Positions 16,277 through 24,758 of a stretch of 48,758 nt of DNA are shown here, piece by piece. The position numbers were made by a program, and so were the translations under genes. Numbering within the stretch: the stretch's first letter is position 1; the number at the start of each line of letters is the position of its first letter. Source of the stretch: Synechococcaceae cyanobacterium (GTDB lineage Bacteria; Cyanobacteriota; Cyanobacteriia; PCC-6307; Cyanobiaceae); assembly GCA_947442825.1 (NCBI GenBank), contig CANEWU010000004.1:1-48758 (forward strand), written 5' to 3'. The notes below the pieces were generated by a model, which was not told the DNA's origin, made no database searches, and saw nothing but the letters and a program-made list of their open reading frames with translations.

Positions 16277-17194
16277 CTATGGAGGGCCGTCGGGCCCGGC
16301 CTGATCGAGTTCCGGAGCGCCGTAGCTGGCACCCGCCAGCGGCTGAATCCCCGACAGGGTCTCCACCATGGCGCTGTGCAGGCCGGGTGCGCAGGCGATC
16401 AGCCGGCCATCGGGTGGATGCAAGGGGCTGCCGTCGTAGGCGCTCACTACCCCGCCAGCCTCCTCCACCAACACCACCGCAGCGGCCAGGTCCCAGGGGG
16501 AGAGGCCCCGCTCCCAGTAGCCATCGAGAGAGCCGGCCGCCACCCAGGCCAGATCCACCGCCGCCGCCCCCGCCCGGCGCACCCCATGGCTGCGGTGGGT
16601 GAAGTGGGCGAACTCGGCGTAGTTGTTATCAAGCCGGCGGGTGCGGTCGTAGGCGAAGCCTGTGGCCAGCAGGGCATCTTCCACCCGGCGGCAATTGCTT
16701 ACCTGCAGGCGGGTGTCGTTGCGCCAGGCGCCCTCTCCAGCAGCGGCCCAGAAGCTCTGCGCCAGGGCAGGCAGTTCCAGTGCCCCGAGCAGGGGCAGGC
16801 CCTTCCAGAGCAGCCCGACGGAGGTGGCGAAGACCGGAAAACCATGGGCGTAGTTGGTGGTGCCATCGAGGGGATCGACGCACCACTCCAAATCCCCCTT
16901 GCCGCCGCGCCGGCCGCTTTCCTCCGCCAGCACCGGAAAGTGGGGAGTTTCCCGCTCGAGCACCGCCAGTACGGCGGATTCGGCGGCCAGATCCGCCTCG
17001 GTGACCAAGTTGCCGGCCTCCCCTTTGGTGCGGATGTGCTCCAGCTGCCCGAACAGGCGCCGTAGCGGTTCGGTGCCGGCTCGGGCCGCCTGCCGCGCCA
17101 CTTCCAGGAGCCGCTTGAGCTCTGCGTTCTCCAGCCCGCAGCCTTGGAGGGCCGCGCCGCTCAAACTGAGGGAACGATGGGATTCCAGGGTCAT
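16277..17194 (-). CDS. Inositol monophosphatase family protein
   Basis: A 305-residue magnesium-dependent phosphatase. Metal-binding motifs are all present: LAEESG (Glu) near residue 90, WCVDPLDGTTNYAHGFP near 105 and GLSPWDLAAAVVLVEEAGG near 230. Family members hydrolyse inositol 1-phosphate, fructose 1,6-bisphosphate, histidinol phosphate or PAP. The hisZ neighbour makes histidinol phosphate a tempting substrate, but the sequence cannot decide. ATG at 17192-17194 overlaps the stop of the plant-type ferredoxin gene by four bases (ATGA). The C-terminal 25 residues are Gly/Pro-rich and likely disordered. Confidence 0.9.
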   Translation of the reverse strand: MTLESHRSLSLSGAALQGCGLENAELKRLLEVARQAARAGTEPLRRLFGQLEHIRTKGEAGNLVTEADLAAESAVLAVLERETPHFPVLAEESGRRGGKGDLEWCVDPLDGTTNYAHGFPVFATSVGLLWKGLPLLGALELPALAQSFWAAAGEGAWRNDTRLQVSNCRRVEDALLATGFAYDRTRRLDNNYAEFAHFTHRSHGVRRAGAAAVDLAWVAAGSLDGYWERGLSPWDLAAAVVLVEEAGGVVSAYDGSPLHPPDGRLIACAPGLHSAMVETLSGIQPLAGASYGAPELDQAGPDGPP

Positions 17195-17559
17195 TCCTCG
17201 TCGAGCGGCAGGCCGGCCCGCACCATGCCGCGCCCGAAGTGGCGGCCGAACTGCAGGTCGTAGACCTCGTCTTCCTCCTGGGTTTCCACCTCCAGCGGTC
17301 CGGTCGCCCGTGCCACGCAGAGCAGGCCGTAGCCGCGCTCCCGCAGTTCTCGCGACAGGCCCAGGGCTTCGCGGTGATCGATCTCCCCATGCAGCACCCG
17401 CACGGCACAGGCGGTGCAGCAACCATTGCGGCAACTGAAGGGGAGTGGATCGCCCTGGTGTTCGAAGCTTCGCAGGATGTACTCCCCCTCGGGCACCTGG
17501 TGGCGGATGACGCGACCGGCCTGACGCCAGTGCACGGTGATCGGGAAGGTGCGCGTCAT
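17191..17559 (-). CDS. Plant-type 2Fe-2S ferredoxin
   Basis: A 122-residue protein with the plant-type cluster motif: Cys43-x4-Cys48-x2-Cys51 and Cys81 (SCRNGCCTACAVRV and LLCVA). An extra Cys at 47 sits beside the ligand Cys48. Unlike photosynthetic PetF (about 97 residues) it has a longer C-terminus with an acidic stretch (QEEDEVYD). It therefore resembles the secondary Fdx2-like ferredoxins of cyanobacteria. ATG at 17557-17559 gives MTRTFPITVHWRQAG. It is the first gene of a likely five-gene minus-strand run (ferredoxin, inositol phosphatase, hisZ, bacterial ferredoxin, htpG). The upstream 150 bases, shared with the divergent tRNA, must hold its promoter. Confidence 0.92.
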   Translation of the reverse strand: MTRTFPITVHWRQAGRVIRHQVPEGEYILRSFEHQGDPLPFSCRNGCCTACAVRVLHGEIDHREALGLSRELRERGYGLLCVARATGPLEVETQEEDEVYDLQFGRHFGRGMVRAGLPLDEE

Positions 17560-17710
17560 CGTCGGGGGTGCCGTGGCATGGGCTGGTCGCGAAGAGGCTC
17601 GGAGCAAACGAGGGGGCAGGAAGGGGTGCCTGCTAGATTGTTGAAGTCTCCCATTCCGCTGGCTCAGTGAAGACCCCAAGGGTTCTTTCCCTGTCTCCAG
17701 CTGATCCCAG

Positions 17711-17797
17711 GGAGAGGTGGCCGAGTGGTCGAAGGCGCAGCACTGGAAATGCTGTATAGGGGCAACTCTATCGAGGGTTCGAATCCCTCCCTCTCCG
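17711..17797 (+). tRNA. tRNA-Ser (anticodon GGA)
   Basis: An 87-base class II tRNA. The acceptor stem pairs GGAGAGG (17711-17717) with CCTCTCC (17790-17796), with discriminator G at 17797 and no encoded CCA. The anticodon stem CAGCA/TGCTG encloses a loop with GGA at 17745-17747. A long variable arm follows, and the T-loop reads GGTTCGAATCC. GGA reads UCC and UCU serine codons. Confidence 0.97.
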
Positions 17798-17803
17798 TTC
17801 ATC

Positions 17804-17825
17804 AGGCCCTACGGGGCCTTTTTTT
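17804..17825 (+). terminator. Intrinsic terminator after tRNA-Ser
   Basis: AGGCCC (17804-17809) and GGGCCT (17814-17819) form a perfect six-base-pair stem with a TACG loop, followed by a run of seven T ending at 17825. This is a textbook Rho-independent terminator six bases past the tRNA. Read in reverse it has no T tract, so it serves only the plus strand. Confidence 0.9.
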
Positions 17826-17873
17826 ATGCCCAAGTTTGACTCCGCCCTCCAGGCAGGAGGGCGGAGGGAGGCG

Positions 17874-18698
17874 TCAGCCGAAGCGGCCGCTGACGTAATC
17901 CAGGGTTGCCTGCTGCCCCGGGGCGTTGAAGATCTTTTCGGTTTCGCTGTACTCCACCAGATACCCGAGCTTGCCGGTGCCCCCATCGACCGCCTCGGCA
18001 TTGAAGAAGGCCGTCATATCGGCAACACGCACGGCTTGCTGCATGTTGTGGGTGACGATGATGATCGTGTAGCTGCGCTTGAGTTCGTGCATCGTCTCCT
18101 CGACCTTCAGGGTGGAGATCGGATCGAGGGCGGAGCAGGGTTCATCCATCAGGATCACCTCAGGCTCTGTGGCGATCGCCCGGGCGATGCAGAGGCGCTG
18201 CTGCTGGCCGCCGGAGAGCGCCAGGCCGCTCTCCTGCAGCTTGTCTTTGCATTCATCCCAAACGGCGGCCTTGCGCAGGGAGCGCTCCACCAGTTCGTCC
18301 ATGTCGCCGCGGAAGCCGTTGATGCGGGCACCGAAGGCGATGTTTTCGTAGATCGTCTTGGGGAAGGGGTTGGGCTTCTGGAACACCATGCCAATGCGCC
18401 GCCGCACCTCCACCGGATCAACTTTCGGGTTGTAGAGATCCTGGCCATCGAACAGCACCCGCCCTTTGAGGCTGCAGGCTGGGATCAGGTCGTTCATGCG
18501 GTTGAGGGCGCGCAACACCGTGCTCTTACCGCAGCCCGAGGGGCCGATGAAGGCGGTGACCCGTCCGCTGGGAATGTCCATGTAGACCCCGCGCACGGCC
18601 TCAAAGCTGCCGTAGGAGATCGTTACGTCCTGCAGCGACATGCAGACGTCGTCGCGACGCTGCTGATCGGCGGAGGCGGCGTTGGGGGAGGCAGTCAT
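17874..18698 (-). CDS. pstB: Phosphate ABC transporter ATP-binding protein
   Basis: A 274-residue ATPase with Walker [31 protein letters not shown] (the PstB-specific Q-loop region), [30 protein letters not shown] and ends LDYVSGRFG as PstB proteins do. It energises high-affinity phosphate import through PstC and PstA. ATG at 18696-18698; about 25 residues precede the conserved ABC core. A 98-base gap from pstA shows no clear promoter, so it is presumably expressed from the pstC promoter. No pstS or phoU gene is in the window. Confidence 0.97.
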   Translation of the reverse strand: MTASPNAASADQQRRDDVCMSLQDVTISYGSFEAVRGVYMDIPSGRVTAFIGPSGCGKSTVLRALNRMNDLIPACSLKGRVLFDGQDLYNPKVDPVEVRRRIGMVFQKPNPFPKTIYENIAFGARINGFRGDMDELVERSLRKAAVWDECKDKLQESGLALSGGQQQRLCIARAIATEPEVILMDEPCSALDPISTLKVEETMHELKRSYTIIIVTHNMQQAVRVADMTAFFNAEAVDGGTGKLGYLVEYSETEKIFNAPGQQATLDYVSGRFG

Positions 18699-18796
18699 GG
18701 CAGAGCTGGTTGAGGGGGAGACGGGTGGTCCGGGAAGGGAGGAGTGGAGACAGAAGGCAGGGTCTTGGGAGTCGGCGGAAAGGAAGAGCCTGTGCC

Positions 18797-19711
18797 TCAG
18801 CGGCGGCTGAGGCTGCCGAGCCATCGCGCCAGTAGGTTGGCCGCCAGGATCATCAACACGAGCACAAAGGAGGCAGCCCAGGCCAGGGCGTTCTGGGCCT
18901 CGTAGGGCATGATCGCGAAGTTGAAGATCAGCACCGACATTGTGGCTATCGGGTTGAAGATCCCCTCCGGCCAAAATGGGGAAAACAGGGCGGTGAAGAT
19001 CAGCGGTGCCGTTTCACCGGCGGCCCGGGCAATGGCCAGCACCACCCCGGTGGCGATCGGGGTGAGGGCTGCGGGCAGCACCACCCGGGAAATGGTGACA
19101 AAGCGAGAGGCGCCAACGCCATAGGCCCCCCAGCGCATCTCCTGGGGCACCAGCTTGAGGCCTTCGTCGGTGGTCTTGATCACCGTGGGAAGCATCAGCA
19201 CCGCCAGGGCGATGCCGCCGGCCATGGCGCTATAGCTCTGGCCGAAGAACAGACGGGTGGCGACGATGATCCCATAAATGAAGACCCCGCAGACGATGGA
19301 GGGAACCCCAGCCAGCACGTCATTGCCGAAGCGTACGAATGGGGGAAACCAACCCCGTCCCGCGTACTCGCTGAGATAAATGCCACCGCCCACTCCCACC
19401 GGAATGGCGATCATGGAGGCGATCAGGCTGACCACCACGGTGCCGATGATGGCGTTACCGATGCCGCCGCCATCGAAGCCCGGGGCGGGGGGGAGTTGGG
19501 TGAGCAGCTGCGGGCTGAGCAGCTGGCCGCCCTGGATGAGCACGTAGAGCAGCACCAACACCAGAGGGAGCACCGCCAGGCCAGCAAAGACCGCGGCGAT
19601 GCCAGTGAAAATGCGGTTCCAGCGATTGCGGGGCAGCCCGGATTCGAAGAAGAGAGAATGGCGCTCGAAAGCTGAAGTGCTGGACGCCATGGGGGGGGCA
19701 GAGCGGCTCAT
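18797..19711 (-). CDS. pstA: Phosphate ABC transporter permease PstA
   Basis: A 304-residue membrane protein with about six helices. [15 protein letters not shown] near residue 140, [20 protein letters not shown] near 175 and [15 protein letters not shown] near 225 are PstA hallmarks. The [10 protein letters not shown] segment is the EAA-type coupling loop. With PstC it forms the phosphate channel in the plasma membrane. It starts four bases after the pstC stop, so the two genes are surely one transcript. The roughly 35-residue N-terminus before the first helix is polar and cytoplasmic. Confidence 0.96.
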   Translation of the reverse strand: MSRSAPPMASSTSAFERHSLFFESGLPRNRWNRIFTGIAAVFAGLAVLPLVLVLLYVLIQGGQLLSPQLLTQLPPAPGFDGGGIGNAIIGTVVVSLIASMIAIPVGVGGGIYLSEYAGRGWFPPFVRFGNDVLAGVPSIVCGVFIYGIIVATRLFFGQSYSAMAGGIALAVLMLPTVIKTTDEGLKLVPQEMRWGAYGVGASRFVTISRVVLPAALTPIATGVVLAIARAAGETAPLIFTALFSPFWPEGIFNPIATMSVLIFNFAIMPYEAQNALAWAASFVLVLMILAANLLARWLGSLSRR

Positions 19712-19715
19712 TGAA

Positions 19716-20744
19716 TCAGTACCGGAGGCTGAGCTTGCGCACCACCCAGCGGGCCAGCACGTTCACGGAGAAGGTGAGGACCATCAGGATCAGGGCGGCG
19801 TACATGAGGGCAGAAACCTGGATGCCGTCGGCTTCGCCGAATTGGTTGGCAAGCAGGGAGGCGATGGTGTTCCCAGGCGCTAATAGGGAAGGAGAAAAAT
19901 TGAGGGAATTACCGATGATCATCGTCACCGCCATCGTTTCCCCCATCGCCCGGCCCAGGGCTAGCATCACACCACCGGTGATCGCCGAAACGGCTGCTGG
20001 GAGGATGATGTTCATGATTGCTCCCCAGCGGGTGGTGCCTACCCCGTAGGCACCCTGGCGCAGCTCAATCGGCACCTGACGCAGGGCATCGCGGGAAATG
20101 GCTGTGATGATCGGCAGAATCATCACCACCAGGATCAGAACCGCCGGGGCCATGCCGGGGCCCTGGGGAACGGTGGAGAAGATCGGCAACCAGCCGAGCA
20201 GGCTGTGCAGGAGCTCGAGAGCAGGCCGGATCATCGGCTCCATCACGAAGATCGCCCACAGGCCAAGGACCACGGAAGGAATGGCCGCTAGCAACTCCAC
20301 CATCAGGCCGATGGCCTCGCGCAGGGCAGGTGGAATCAGGTCTTCGGTGATGAAGATGGCGGTGCCGAGCCCGAGGGGGACGGCGACGAGCAGGGCAAGC
20401 AGGGAGCTCACCAAGGTGCCGTAGATGGCAGTGAAGGCCCCATAGCTGTTGCTCACCGGATCCCAGGCGGAGGTGGTGAGGAAGGAGAGCCCGAAGCTGC
20501 GGATCGCCTCCTGGGCACCCTGAAGAACGGTGAAAAAGATGCCGGCGAGCACTACGGCCACAATCCCGGCAAGAGCCAAGGTCAACCAGCGGAAGCCGTT
20601 GTCCAGAAGCTTTTCAGCAGCGGGGCGTCGCCGCAGGGTGAAAGAGTCGCGGAAGTTATCGGTGGCAACAATTCCGTTGGCGGATCCCCGCCCCGGCGAT
20701 CGGTCTGGCGGTCTTTGCGCCTCCTCGGAAGCCTGGTTGGACAT
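19716..20744 (-). CDS. pstC: Phosphate ABC transporter permease PstC
   Basis: A 342-residue permease. It shows LAAIPSVVLGLWAIFVMEP near residue 145, LPIITAISRDALRQVPIELR near 205, GAYGVGTTRWGAIMNIILP and GRAMGETMAVTMIIGNS near 265, all characteristic of PstC. It is the first gene of the pstCAB operon. A two-repeat Pho box and a -10 element precede it, so it should be induced by phosphate starvation through the SphS-SphR (PhoR-PhoB) system. ATG at 20742-20744. The 48-residue polar N-terminus before the first helix is longer than in E. coli PstC. Confidence 0.96.
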   Translation of the reverse strand: MSNQASEEAQRPPDRSPGRGSANGIVATDNFRDSFTLRRRPAAEKLLDNGFRWLTLALAGIVAVVLAGIFFTVLQGAQEAIRSFGLSFLTTSAWDPVSNSYGAFTAIYGTLVSSLLALLVAVPLGLGTAIFITEDLIPPALREAIGLMVELLAAIPSVVLGLWAIFVMEPMIRPALELLHSLLGWLPIFSTVPQGPGMAPAVLILVVMILPIITAISRDALRQVPIELRQGAYGVGTTRWGAIMNIILPAAVSAITGGVMLALGRAMGETMAVTMIIGNSLNFSPSLLAPGNTIASLLANQFGEADGIQVSALMYAALILMVLTFSVNVLARWVVRKLSLRY

Positions 20745-20791
20745 GCGGGCTGGACGGTACGGGTGAGCTGGGACTTCCTCCCATCGCGGGG

Positions 20792-20797
20792 AATGTA
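20792..20797 (-). promoter_or_regulatory. pstC: -10 element of the pstC promoter
   Basis: Minus-strand TACATT lies 20 bases downstream of the Pho box and about 47 bases before the pstC ATG. No separate -35 box is needed if the Pho box takes its place, as is usual for PhoB-activated promoters. Confidence 0.5.
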
Positions 20798-20817
20798 GGA
20801 AGCCCTACCGCCTTCGT

Positions 20818-20836
20818 TGTTTAAGCTGCGTTTAAC
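20818..20836 (-). promoter_or_regulatory. Pho box (SphR/PhoB binding site) upstream of pstC
   Basis: On the minus strand two 8-base direct repeats, GTTAAACG (20836-20829) and CTTAAACA (20825-20818), are separated by exactly three bases. This matches the cyanobacterial Pho-box layout of tandem CTTAACCT-like octamers spaced by three. It lies 73 bases upstream of pstC in an otherwise GC-rich divergent region, where AT-rich repeats stand out. The same site is about 75 bases upstream of dnaK3. Confidence 0.75.
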
Positions 20837-20911
20837 GGATGGCCGGGGCCGGTAGCTTGGGGCCACAACCGCCCGGATCTTTCTCCAGGGCGACAGACCT
20901 GCACTTCCTCC

Positions 20912-23359
20912 ATGGGGCGGATCGTCGGCATCGACCTGGGCACCACCAATTCGGTGGTGGCGGTGCTGGAGGGCGGCCGTCCCCAGGTGATCGCCAGCGC
21001 CGAGGGGGGGCGCACCACCCCGTCGGTGGTGGGGTTCAGCCGCGAGAAGGAGCTGCTGGTGGGCCAGCTGGCCCGCCGCCAGCTGGTGCTCAATCCCCGC
21101 AACACGTTCGCCAACCTCAAGCGTTTCGTCGGGCGCGGCTGGGATGAGCTCGAGGAGGGCAGCCTCGCCGTTCCCTACACGGTGCGTGCCAACGACCAGG
21201 GCAATGTGCGCATCGTCTGCCCCGCCACCGAGCGCGAATACGCGCCTGAGGAGCTGGTGGCCTCGATCCTGCGCAAGCTCGTCGACGACGCCGCCACCTA
21301 CCTGGGGGAGCCGGTGGAAGCGGCGGTGATCACCGTTCCCGCCTACTTCAACGACGCCCAGCGCCAGGCCACCCGCGATGCCGGTCGCCTGGCGGGGCTG
21401 CAGGTGGAACGCATCCTCAATGAGCCCACCGCCGCGGCCCTGGCCTATGGCTTTGACCGCAGCGCAGCCCGCCGGGTGCTGGTGTTCGACCTGGGGGGTG
21501 GCACCTTCGATGTGTCTGTGCTGCGCATCGCTAACGGCGTCTTTGATGTCAAAGCCACCAGCGGGGACACCCAGCTGGGTGGCAACGACTGGGATCGCCG
21601 CATCGTCGACTGGCTGTCGGATGCCTTCGAGAAGGACCATGGCCTCGACCTGCGGCGCGACCGCCAGGCCCTGCAGCGCCTCACCGAGGCGGCGGAGAAG
21701 GCCAAGCAGGAGCTCTCCGGCGTGCGCAGCACCCCGATTTCCCTGCCGTTCATCGCCACCGGCGCTGAAGGCCCCCTCCACATCGAGACCACCCTCGAGC
21801 GCGGCACCTTCGAGAGCCTGTGCCCCGATCTCCTCGACCGCCTGCTGCGCCCGGTGCAACGCGCCCTGCGCGATTCCGGCATGGCCGCCGACGACATCGA
21901 CGATGTGGTGTTGGTGGGAGGCTCCACCCGCATGCCGATGGTCCAGGAGATGGTGCGCACCTTGGTGCCGCGCGAGCCCTGTCAGTCGGTGAATCCCGAT
22001 GAAGTGGTGGCGATTGGGGCAGCAGTGCAGGCCGGCATCCTCACCGGCGAGCTGCGCGATTTGATGCTCAACGATGTCACGCCCCTCTCGCTGGGGCTTG
22101 AGACGATCGGTGGGGTGATGAAGGTGCTGATCCCCCGCAACACCGCCATTCCGGTGCGCAAAGCCGACGTATTCAGCACATCGGAAGCCAACCAGAACTC
22201 CGTGGAGATCCACGTGCTGCAGGGAGAGCGGCAGATGGCGGGCGACAACAAGTCTTTGGGGCGCTTCCGCCTCTCCGGTATCCCGCCGGCGCCCCGGGGG
22301 GTTCCCCAGGTGCAGGTGTCGTTCGACATCGATGCCAACGGCCTGTTGCAGGTCTCCGCCACCGATCGCACCACCGGCCGTCAGCAGAGCGTGTCGATCC
22401 AGGGAGGCTCCAACCTCAGCGAGGAGGAGATCCAGAAGCTGCTGGAGGAGGCGGAGCAGAAGGCGGCGGAGGATCGCCGCAAGCGCTCCGAGATCGATCG
22501 CCGCAACCGGGCCCAGACCCTGGTCGCCCAGGCGGAGCGTCGTCTGCGCGACGCCACCCTGGAGCTGGGGCCCTACGGAGCTGATCGTCAGCAGCGGGCG
22601 GTGGAGCTTGCGTTGCGCGATGTGCAGGATCTGCTGGCCGGCGGCGACAGCGCCGAGCTGGAGCTGGCGGTGAGCCAGCTCCAGGAGGCCCTCTTCGGGC
22701 TGAACCGTCGCTTGATGAGCGAGCGCCGCGCCGAGGCTGGCCCTCTCCAGGGCCTGCGAAACACCCTGGGGTCGCTCAAGGACGAGCTGTTCGCCGAAGA
22801 CGACTGGGACGACTGGGACAGTCCGCGGCGGGGCGATCCCTGGTCCACGCTAGAGCGCCGGGGGGACAGTCTCTACGGTGGTTCCTCTCCGTCCCTTTCG
22901 CCCTTCGAGCGACCTGGTTACGAGCGATCTGGCTACGAGCGCTCTGGCTCTGGTGGCTCCTCCAACGGGCGTGCTCCTTTCGAGTCACCAGCGGTTGGTT
23001 GGCGGGCCGATCAGCGCCTGACCTACGAGGAGCCGAGTGATGGGCCCGACCGTTTCCGATCCGCTCGCGAGGAATGGGACGCTTCTGACCGCGCTTCCTC
23101 TCGCCGCGATGCCTACAGCCCGAATTCCTACAGCCCGGATTCCTACAGCGAGGATTCCTATCGCCAGGATTCCTATGCCGAGGATTCCTATGCCGACGAT
23201 GGCAAGGGACGTGATCCCTACGACCGCCGCGAGCGCACGCCCAGACGGGAGCGCCCAGCCGCTCCAGTCTCTTCCCCAGCCCAAGCCCCGGCTGCTAGCC
23301 CGCGCCGTTCTAGGCCCAGCGCGATGGAGGATCCCTGGGCGGATGCGGAAGCGCCGTGA
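20912..23359 (+). CDS. dnaK3: Hsp70 chaperone, DnaK3 type with long C-terminal tail
   Basis: An 815-residue Hsp70, against about 635 for standard DnaK. The nucleotide-binding domain (1-380) has IDLGTTNSVVAV, DLGGGTFDVSVL and VVLVGGSTRMP. The substrate-binding domain (about 390-500) includes LGLETIGGVMKVLI and the lid runs to about 600. A roughly 200-residue tail follows, rich in Ser, Tyr, Arg, Asp and Pro, with six five-residue DSYxx repeats (733-762) and a Trp near the end (MEDPWADAEAP). Long-tailed Hsp70s paired with a short DnaJ are the DnaK3 class, reported to be thylakoid-associated and essential in other cyanobacteria. ATG at 20912. The dnaJ start overlaps its stop by four bases. Confidence 0.92.
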   Translation: MGRIVGIDLGTTNSVVAVLEGGRPQVIASAEGGRTTPSVVGFSREKELLVGQLARRQLVLNPRNTFANLKRFVGRGWDELEEGSLAVPYTVRANDQGNVRIVCPATEREYAPEELVASILRKLVDDAATYLGEPVEAAVITVPAYFNDAQRQATRDAGRLAGLQVERILNEPTAAALAYGFDRSAARRVLVFDLGGGTFDVSVLRIANGVFDVKATSGDTQLGGNDWDRRIVDWLSDAFEKDHGLDLRRDRQALQRLTEAAEKAKQELSGVRSTPISLPFIATGAEGPLHIETTLERGTFESLCPDLLDRLLRPVQRALRDSGMAADDIDDVVLVGGSTRMPMVQEMVRTLVPREPCQSVNPDEVVAIGAAVQAGILTGELRDLMLNDVTPLSLGLETIGGVMKVLIPRNTAIPVRKADVFSTSEANQNSVEIHVLQGERQMAGDNKSLGRFRLSGIPPAPRGVPQVQVSFDIDANGLLQVSATDRTTGRQQSVSIQGGSNLSEEEIQKLLEEAEQKAAEDRRKRSEIDRRNRAQTLVAQAERRLRDATLELGPYGADRQQRAVELALRDVQDLLAGGDSAELELAVSQLQEALFGLNRRLMSERRAEAGPLQGLRNTLGSLKDELFAEDDWDDWDSPRRGDPWSTLERRGDSLYGGSSPSLSPFERPGYERSGYERSGSGGSSNGRAPFESPAVGWRADQRLTYEEPSDGPDRFRSAREEWDASDRASSRRDAYSPNSYSPDSYSEDSYRQDSYAEDSYADDGKGRDPYDRRERTPRRERPAAPVSSPAQAPAASPRRSRPSAMEDPWADAEAP
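23108..23197 (+). repeat. Six 15-base in-frame repeats in the dnaK3 tail
   Basis: Six consecutive 15-base units built on GATTCCTAY encode DAYSP, NSYSP, DSYSE, DSYRQ, DSYAE and DSYAD. The near-identical DNA implies recent tandem duplication. Each unit keeps a Ser-Tyr core and the variation is mostly in the last two residues. Confidence 0.85.
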
Positions 23360-24288
23360 GCCGCCCTCCTGCTGCCGCCCCCTCCCTCGACGGCCGAACC
23401 GATTTCTGGGTCGTTCTGGGCCTTGAGCCCGGAGCTGACGCCGACAGCCTCAAGCGGGCCTTCCGCCAGCAGGCCCGCCGCTGGCATCCGGACCTCAACG
23501 GCAATGATCCCGTTGCGGAGGAGCGCTTCAAGCTCGTTAACGAGGCCTATGCGGTGCTCTCCGATCCCCGCCGTCGCCAGGGCTGGGAACAGGGCCTCGA
23601 CGGTGGCGACGGCTCCGCCTCCGATGACCCCTTCGCCACTGGTTTTCCCCGCTTCGAGGACTACCTGTCCGCTCTGTTCGGAGAATCCCAGGAGGCGGCC
23701 GCTCCCGCCGATGACGAACCACCGGAACCCGCTGCGACCCCCCGCGCCGAGGTGGCCGCCCGGCCCGCCAGTCCGCCGCCGGTGCTGGCCGCCGACGATC
23801 TCGAAAGCGTGGTGGACCTCCTTCCTGAGCAGGCCCTTGAAGGTTCGCGGGTGGAGCTCGAGCTCCCCGATGGCACCGTGGTGGAGGTCTGGACCCCGCC
23901 CCTGGCCGGCGATGGCTGGCGCCTGCGTTTGGCGGGCGTGGGTCCCGGCGGTGCTGACCATTTCCTGCAGCTGCGGGTGCGCACCGCCGAGGGCTTGCGC
24001 ATCGATGGCCTGCGGGTGCAATTCCTGCTGGAGCTCCCTCCCGCCGACGCTGCCCTGGGCTGCCAGGCGGTGGTGCCCACCCTTGATGGGCCGGTGCGGC
24101 TGCGGGTGCCGGCAGGCTCCTCCAGCGGCCGGCTGCTGCGGCTGCGCGGCCGGGGCCTGGCCCGCGATGGCCAGCGCGGTGACCAGCTGGTGGAGGTCCG
24201 GATCGTGGTGGAGGACGATCTCAGCGAGGCGGAGCAGGCCCTCTACCGGCGACTGCGGGAGCTGGCCGAGGAGCGGCACCACGGATGA
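23356..24288 (+). CDS. dnaJ: Type-B J-domain protein, DnaK3 partner
   Basis: A 310-residue co-chaperone. The J domain (about 14-75) has the HPD motif at 44-46 (RRWHPDLNGN). No Gly/Phe region or zinc finger follows. Instead an acidic, Ala/Pro-rich linker leads to a C-terminal substrate-binding domain like CbpA (LRLRGRGLARDGQRGDQLVEV near 265). It stimulates ATP hydrolysis by the Hsp70. GTG at 23356 overlaps the dnaK3 stop (GTGA), so translation is coupled and the pair almost certainly works together. Start choice rests on that overlap. Confidence 0.9.
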   Translation: MSRPPAAAPSLDGRTDFWVVLGLEPGADADSLKRAFRQQARRWHPDLNGNDPVAEERFKLVNEAYAVLSDPRRRQGWEQGLDGGDGSASDDPFATGFPRFEDYLSALFGESQEAAAPADDEPPEPAATPRAEVAARPASPPPVLAADDLESVVDLLPEQALEGSRVELELPDGTVVEVWTPPLAGDGWRLRLAGVGPGGADHFLQLRVRTAEGLRIDGLRVQFLLELPPADAALGCQAVVPTLDGPVRLRVPAGSSSGRLLRLRGRGLARDGQRGDQLVEVRIVVEDDLSEAEQALYRRLRELAEERHHG

Positions 24289-24320
24289 GACACTGAGCGC
24301 CAGACGCTTCTGCCCCGCCC

Positions 24321-24758
24321 GTGAGTACCCCAACGGTGCACGTGCTGTTGTTCGACGCCGGCAGCGACACCGAAGGGATCCATTCCCTCGAGCTCAATGG
24401 CCGCACCGTGGTGCTGCTGTTTGAGGATCCCGACGACGCCGAACGGTATGCCGGCCTCCTGGAGGCCCAGGACTTTCCCACCCCCACCGTGGAGACCCTG
24501 GAGCGGGAGGAGATCGAGCGCTTCTGCGTCGAGGCCGGCTATGAGGCCCGTCATGTGCCGGCCGGCTTCCTGCCCCGCAGCGACGAAGACCGTCTGCTGA
24601 TCGCCCCACCCGAACAGAACATGGACGTAAGCCTTTGGCGCGATCAGGCCGAGGCGGCCGAGAACGCTGCCGACCCAGCCCCCACCCCCCACGAGGCCAG
24701 CACGGGCAGCGATCCGGAACTGGAGGCCTTCCGCCGCCGCCTGGAGGGCCTGCTGTGA
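24321..24758 (+). CDS. DUF3110 domain-containing protein
   Basis: A 145-residue soluble acidic protein. The first 100 residues match the cyanobacterial DUF3110 family (VHVLLFDAGSDTEGIHSLEL, VVLLFEDPDDAERYAGLLEA, a FCVEAGYEARHVPAG core and an LLIAPPEQNMDVSLW segment). The rest is a low-complexity Ala/Glu/Pro linker and a short helix. No function known. GTG at 24321 is the only fitting start. It lies 32 bases after dnaJ and overlaps the murQ start by four bases (GTGA), linking the chaperone pair and murQ in one likely transcript. Confidence 0.85.
   Translation: MSTPTVHVLLFDAGSDTEGIHSLELNGRTVVLLFEDPDDAERYAGLLEAQDFPTPTVETLEREEIERFCVEAGYEARHVPAGFLPRSDEDRLLIAPPEQNMDVSLWRDQAEAAENAADPAPTPHEASTGSDPELEAFRRRLEGLL

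Noticed and set aside
12899-16304. Long plus-strand open frames across htpG and hisZ
   Set aside because: Both lie opposite clear genes on the minus strand and read as low-complexity Gly/Ala/His sequence.
17191-17802. A ferredoxin with a longer N-terminus reaching over the tRNA
   Set aside because: The added residues (GEGGIRTLDRVAP and following) are translated from the complement of tRNA-Ser, a common artefact. The ATG at 17559 is the sensible start.
14696-20911. CIRCE operator at htpG or dnaK3
   Set aside because: No TTAGCACTC inverted repeat was found in either leader.
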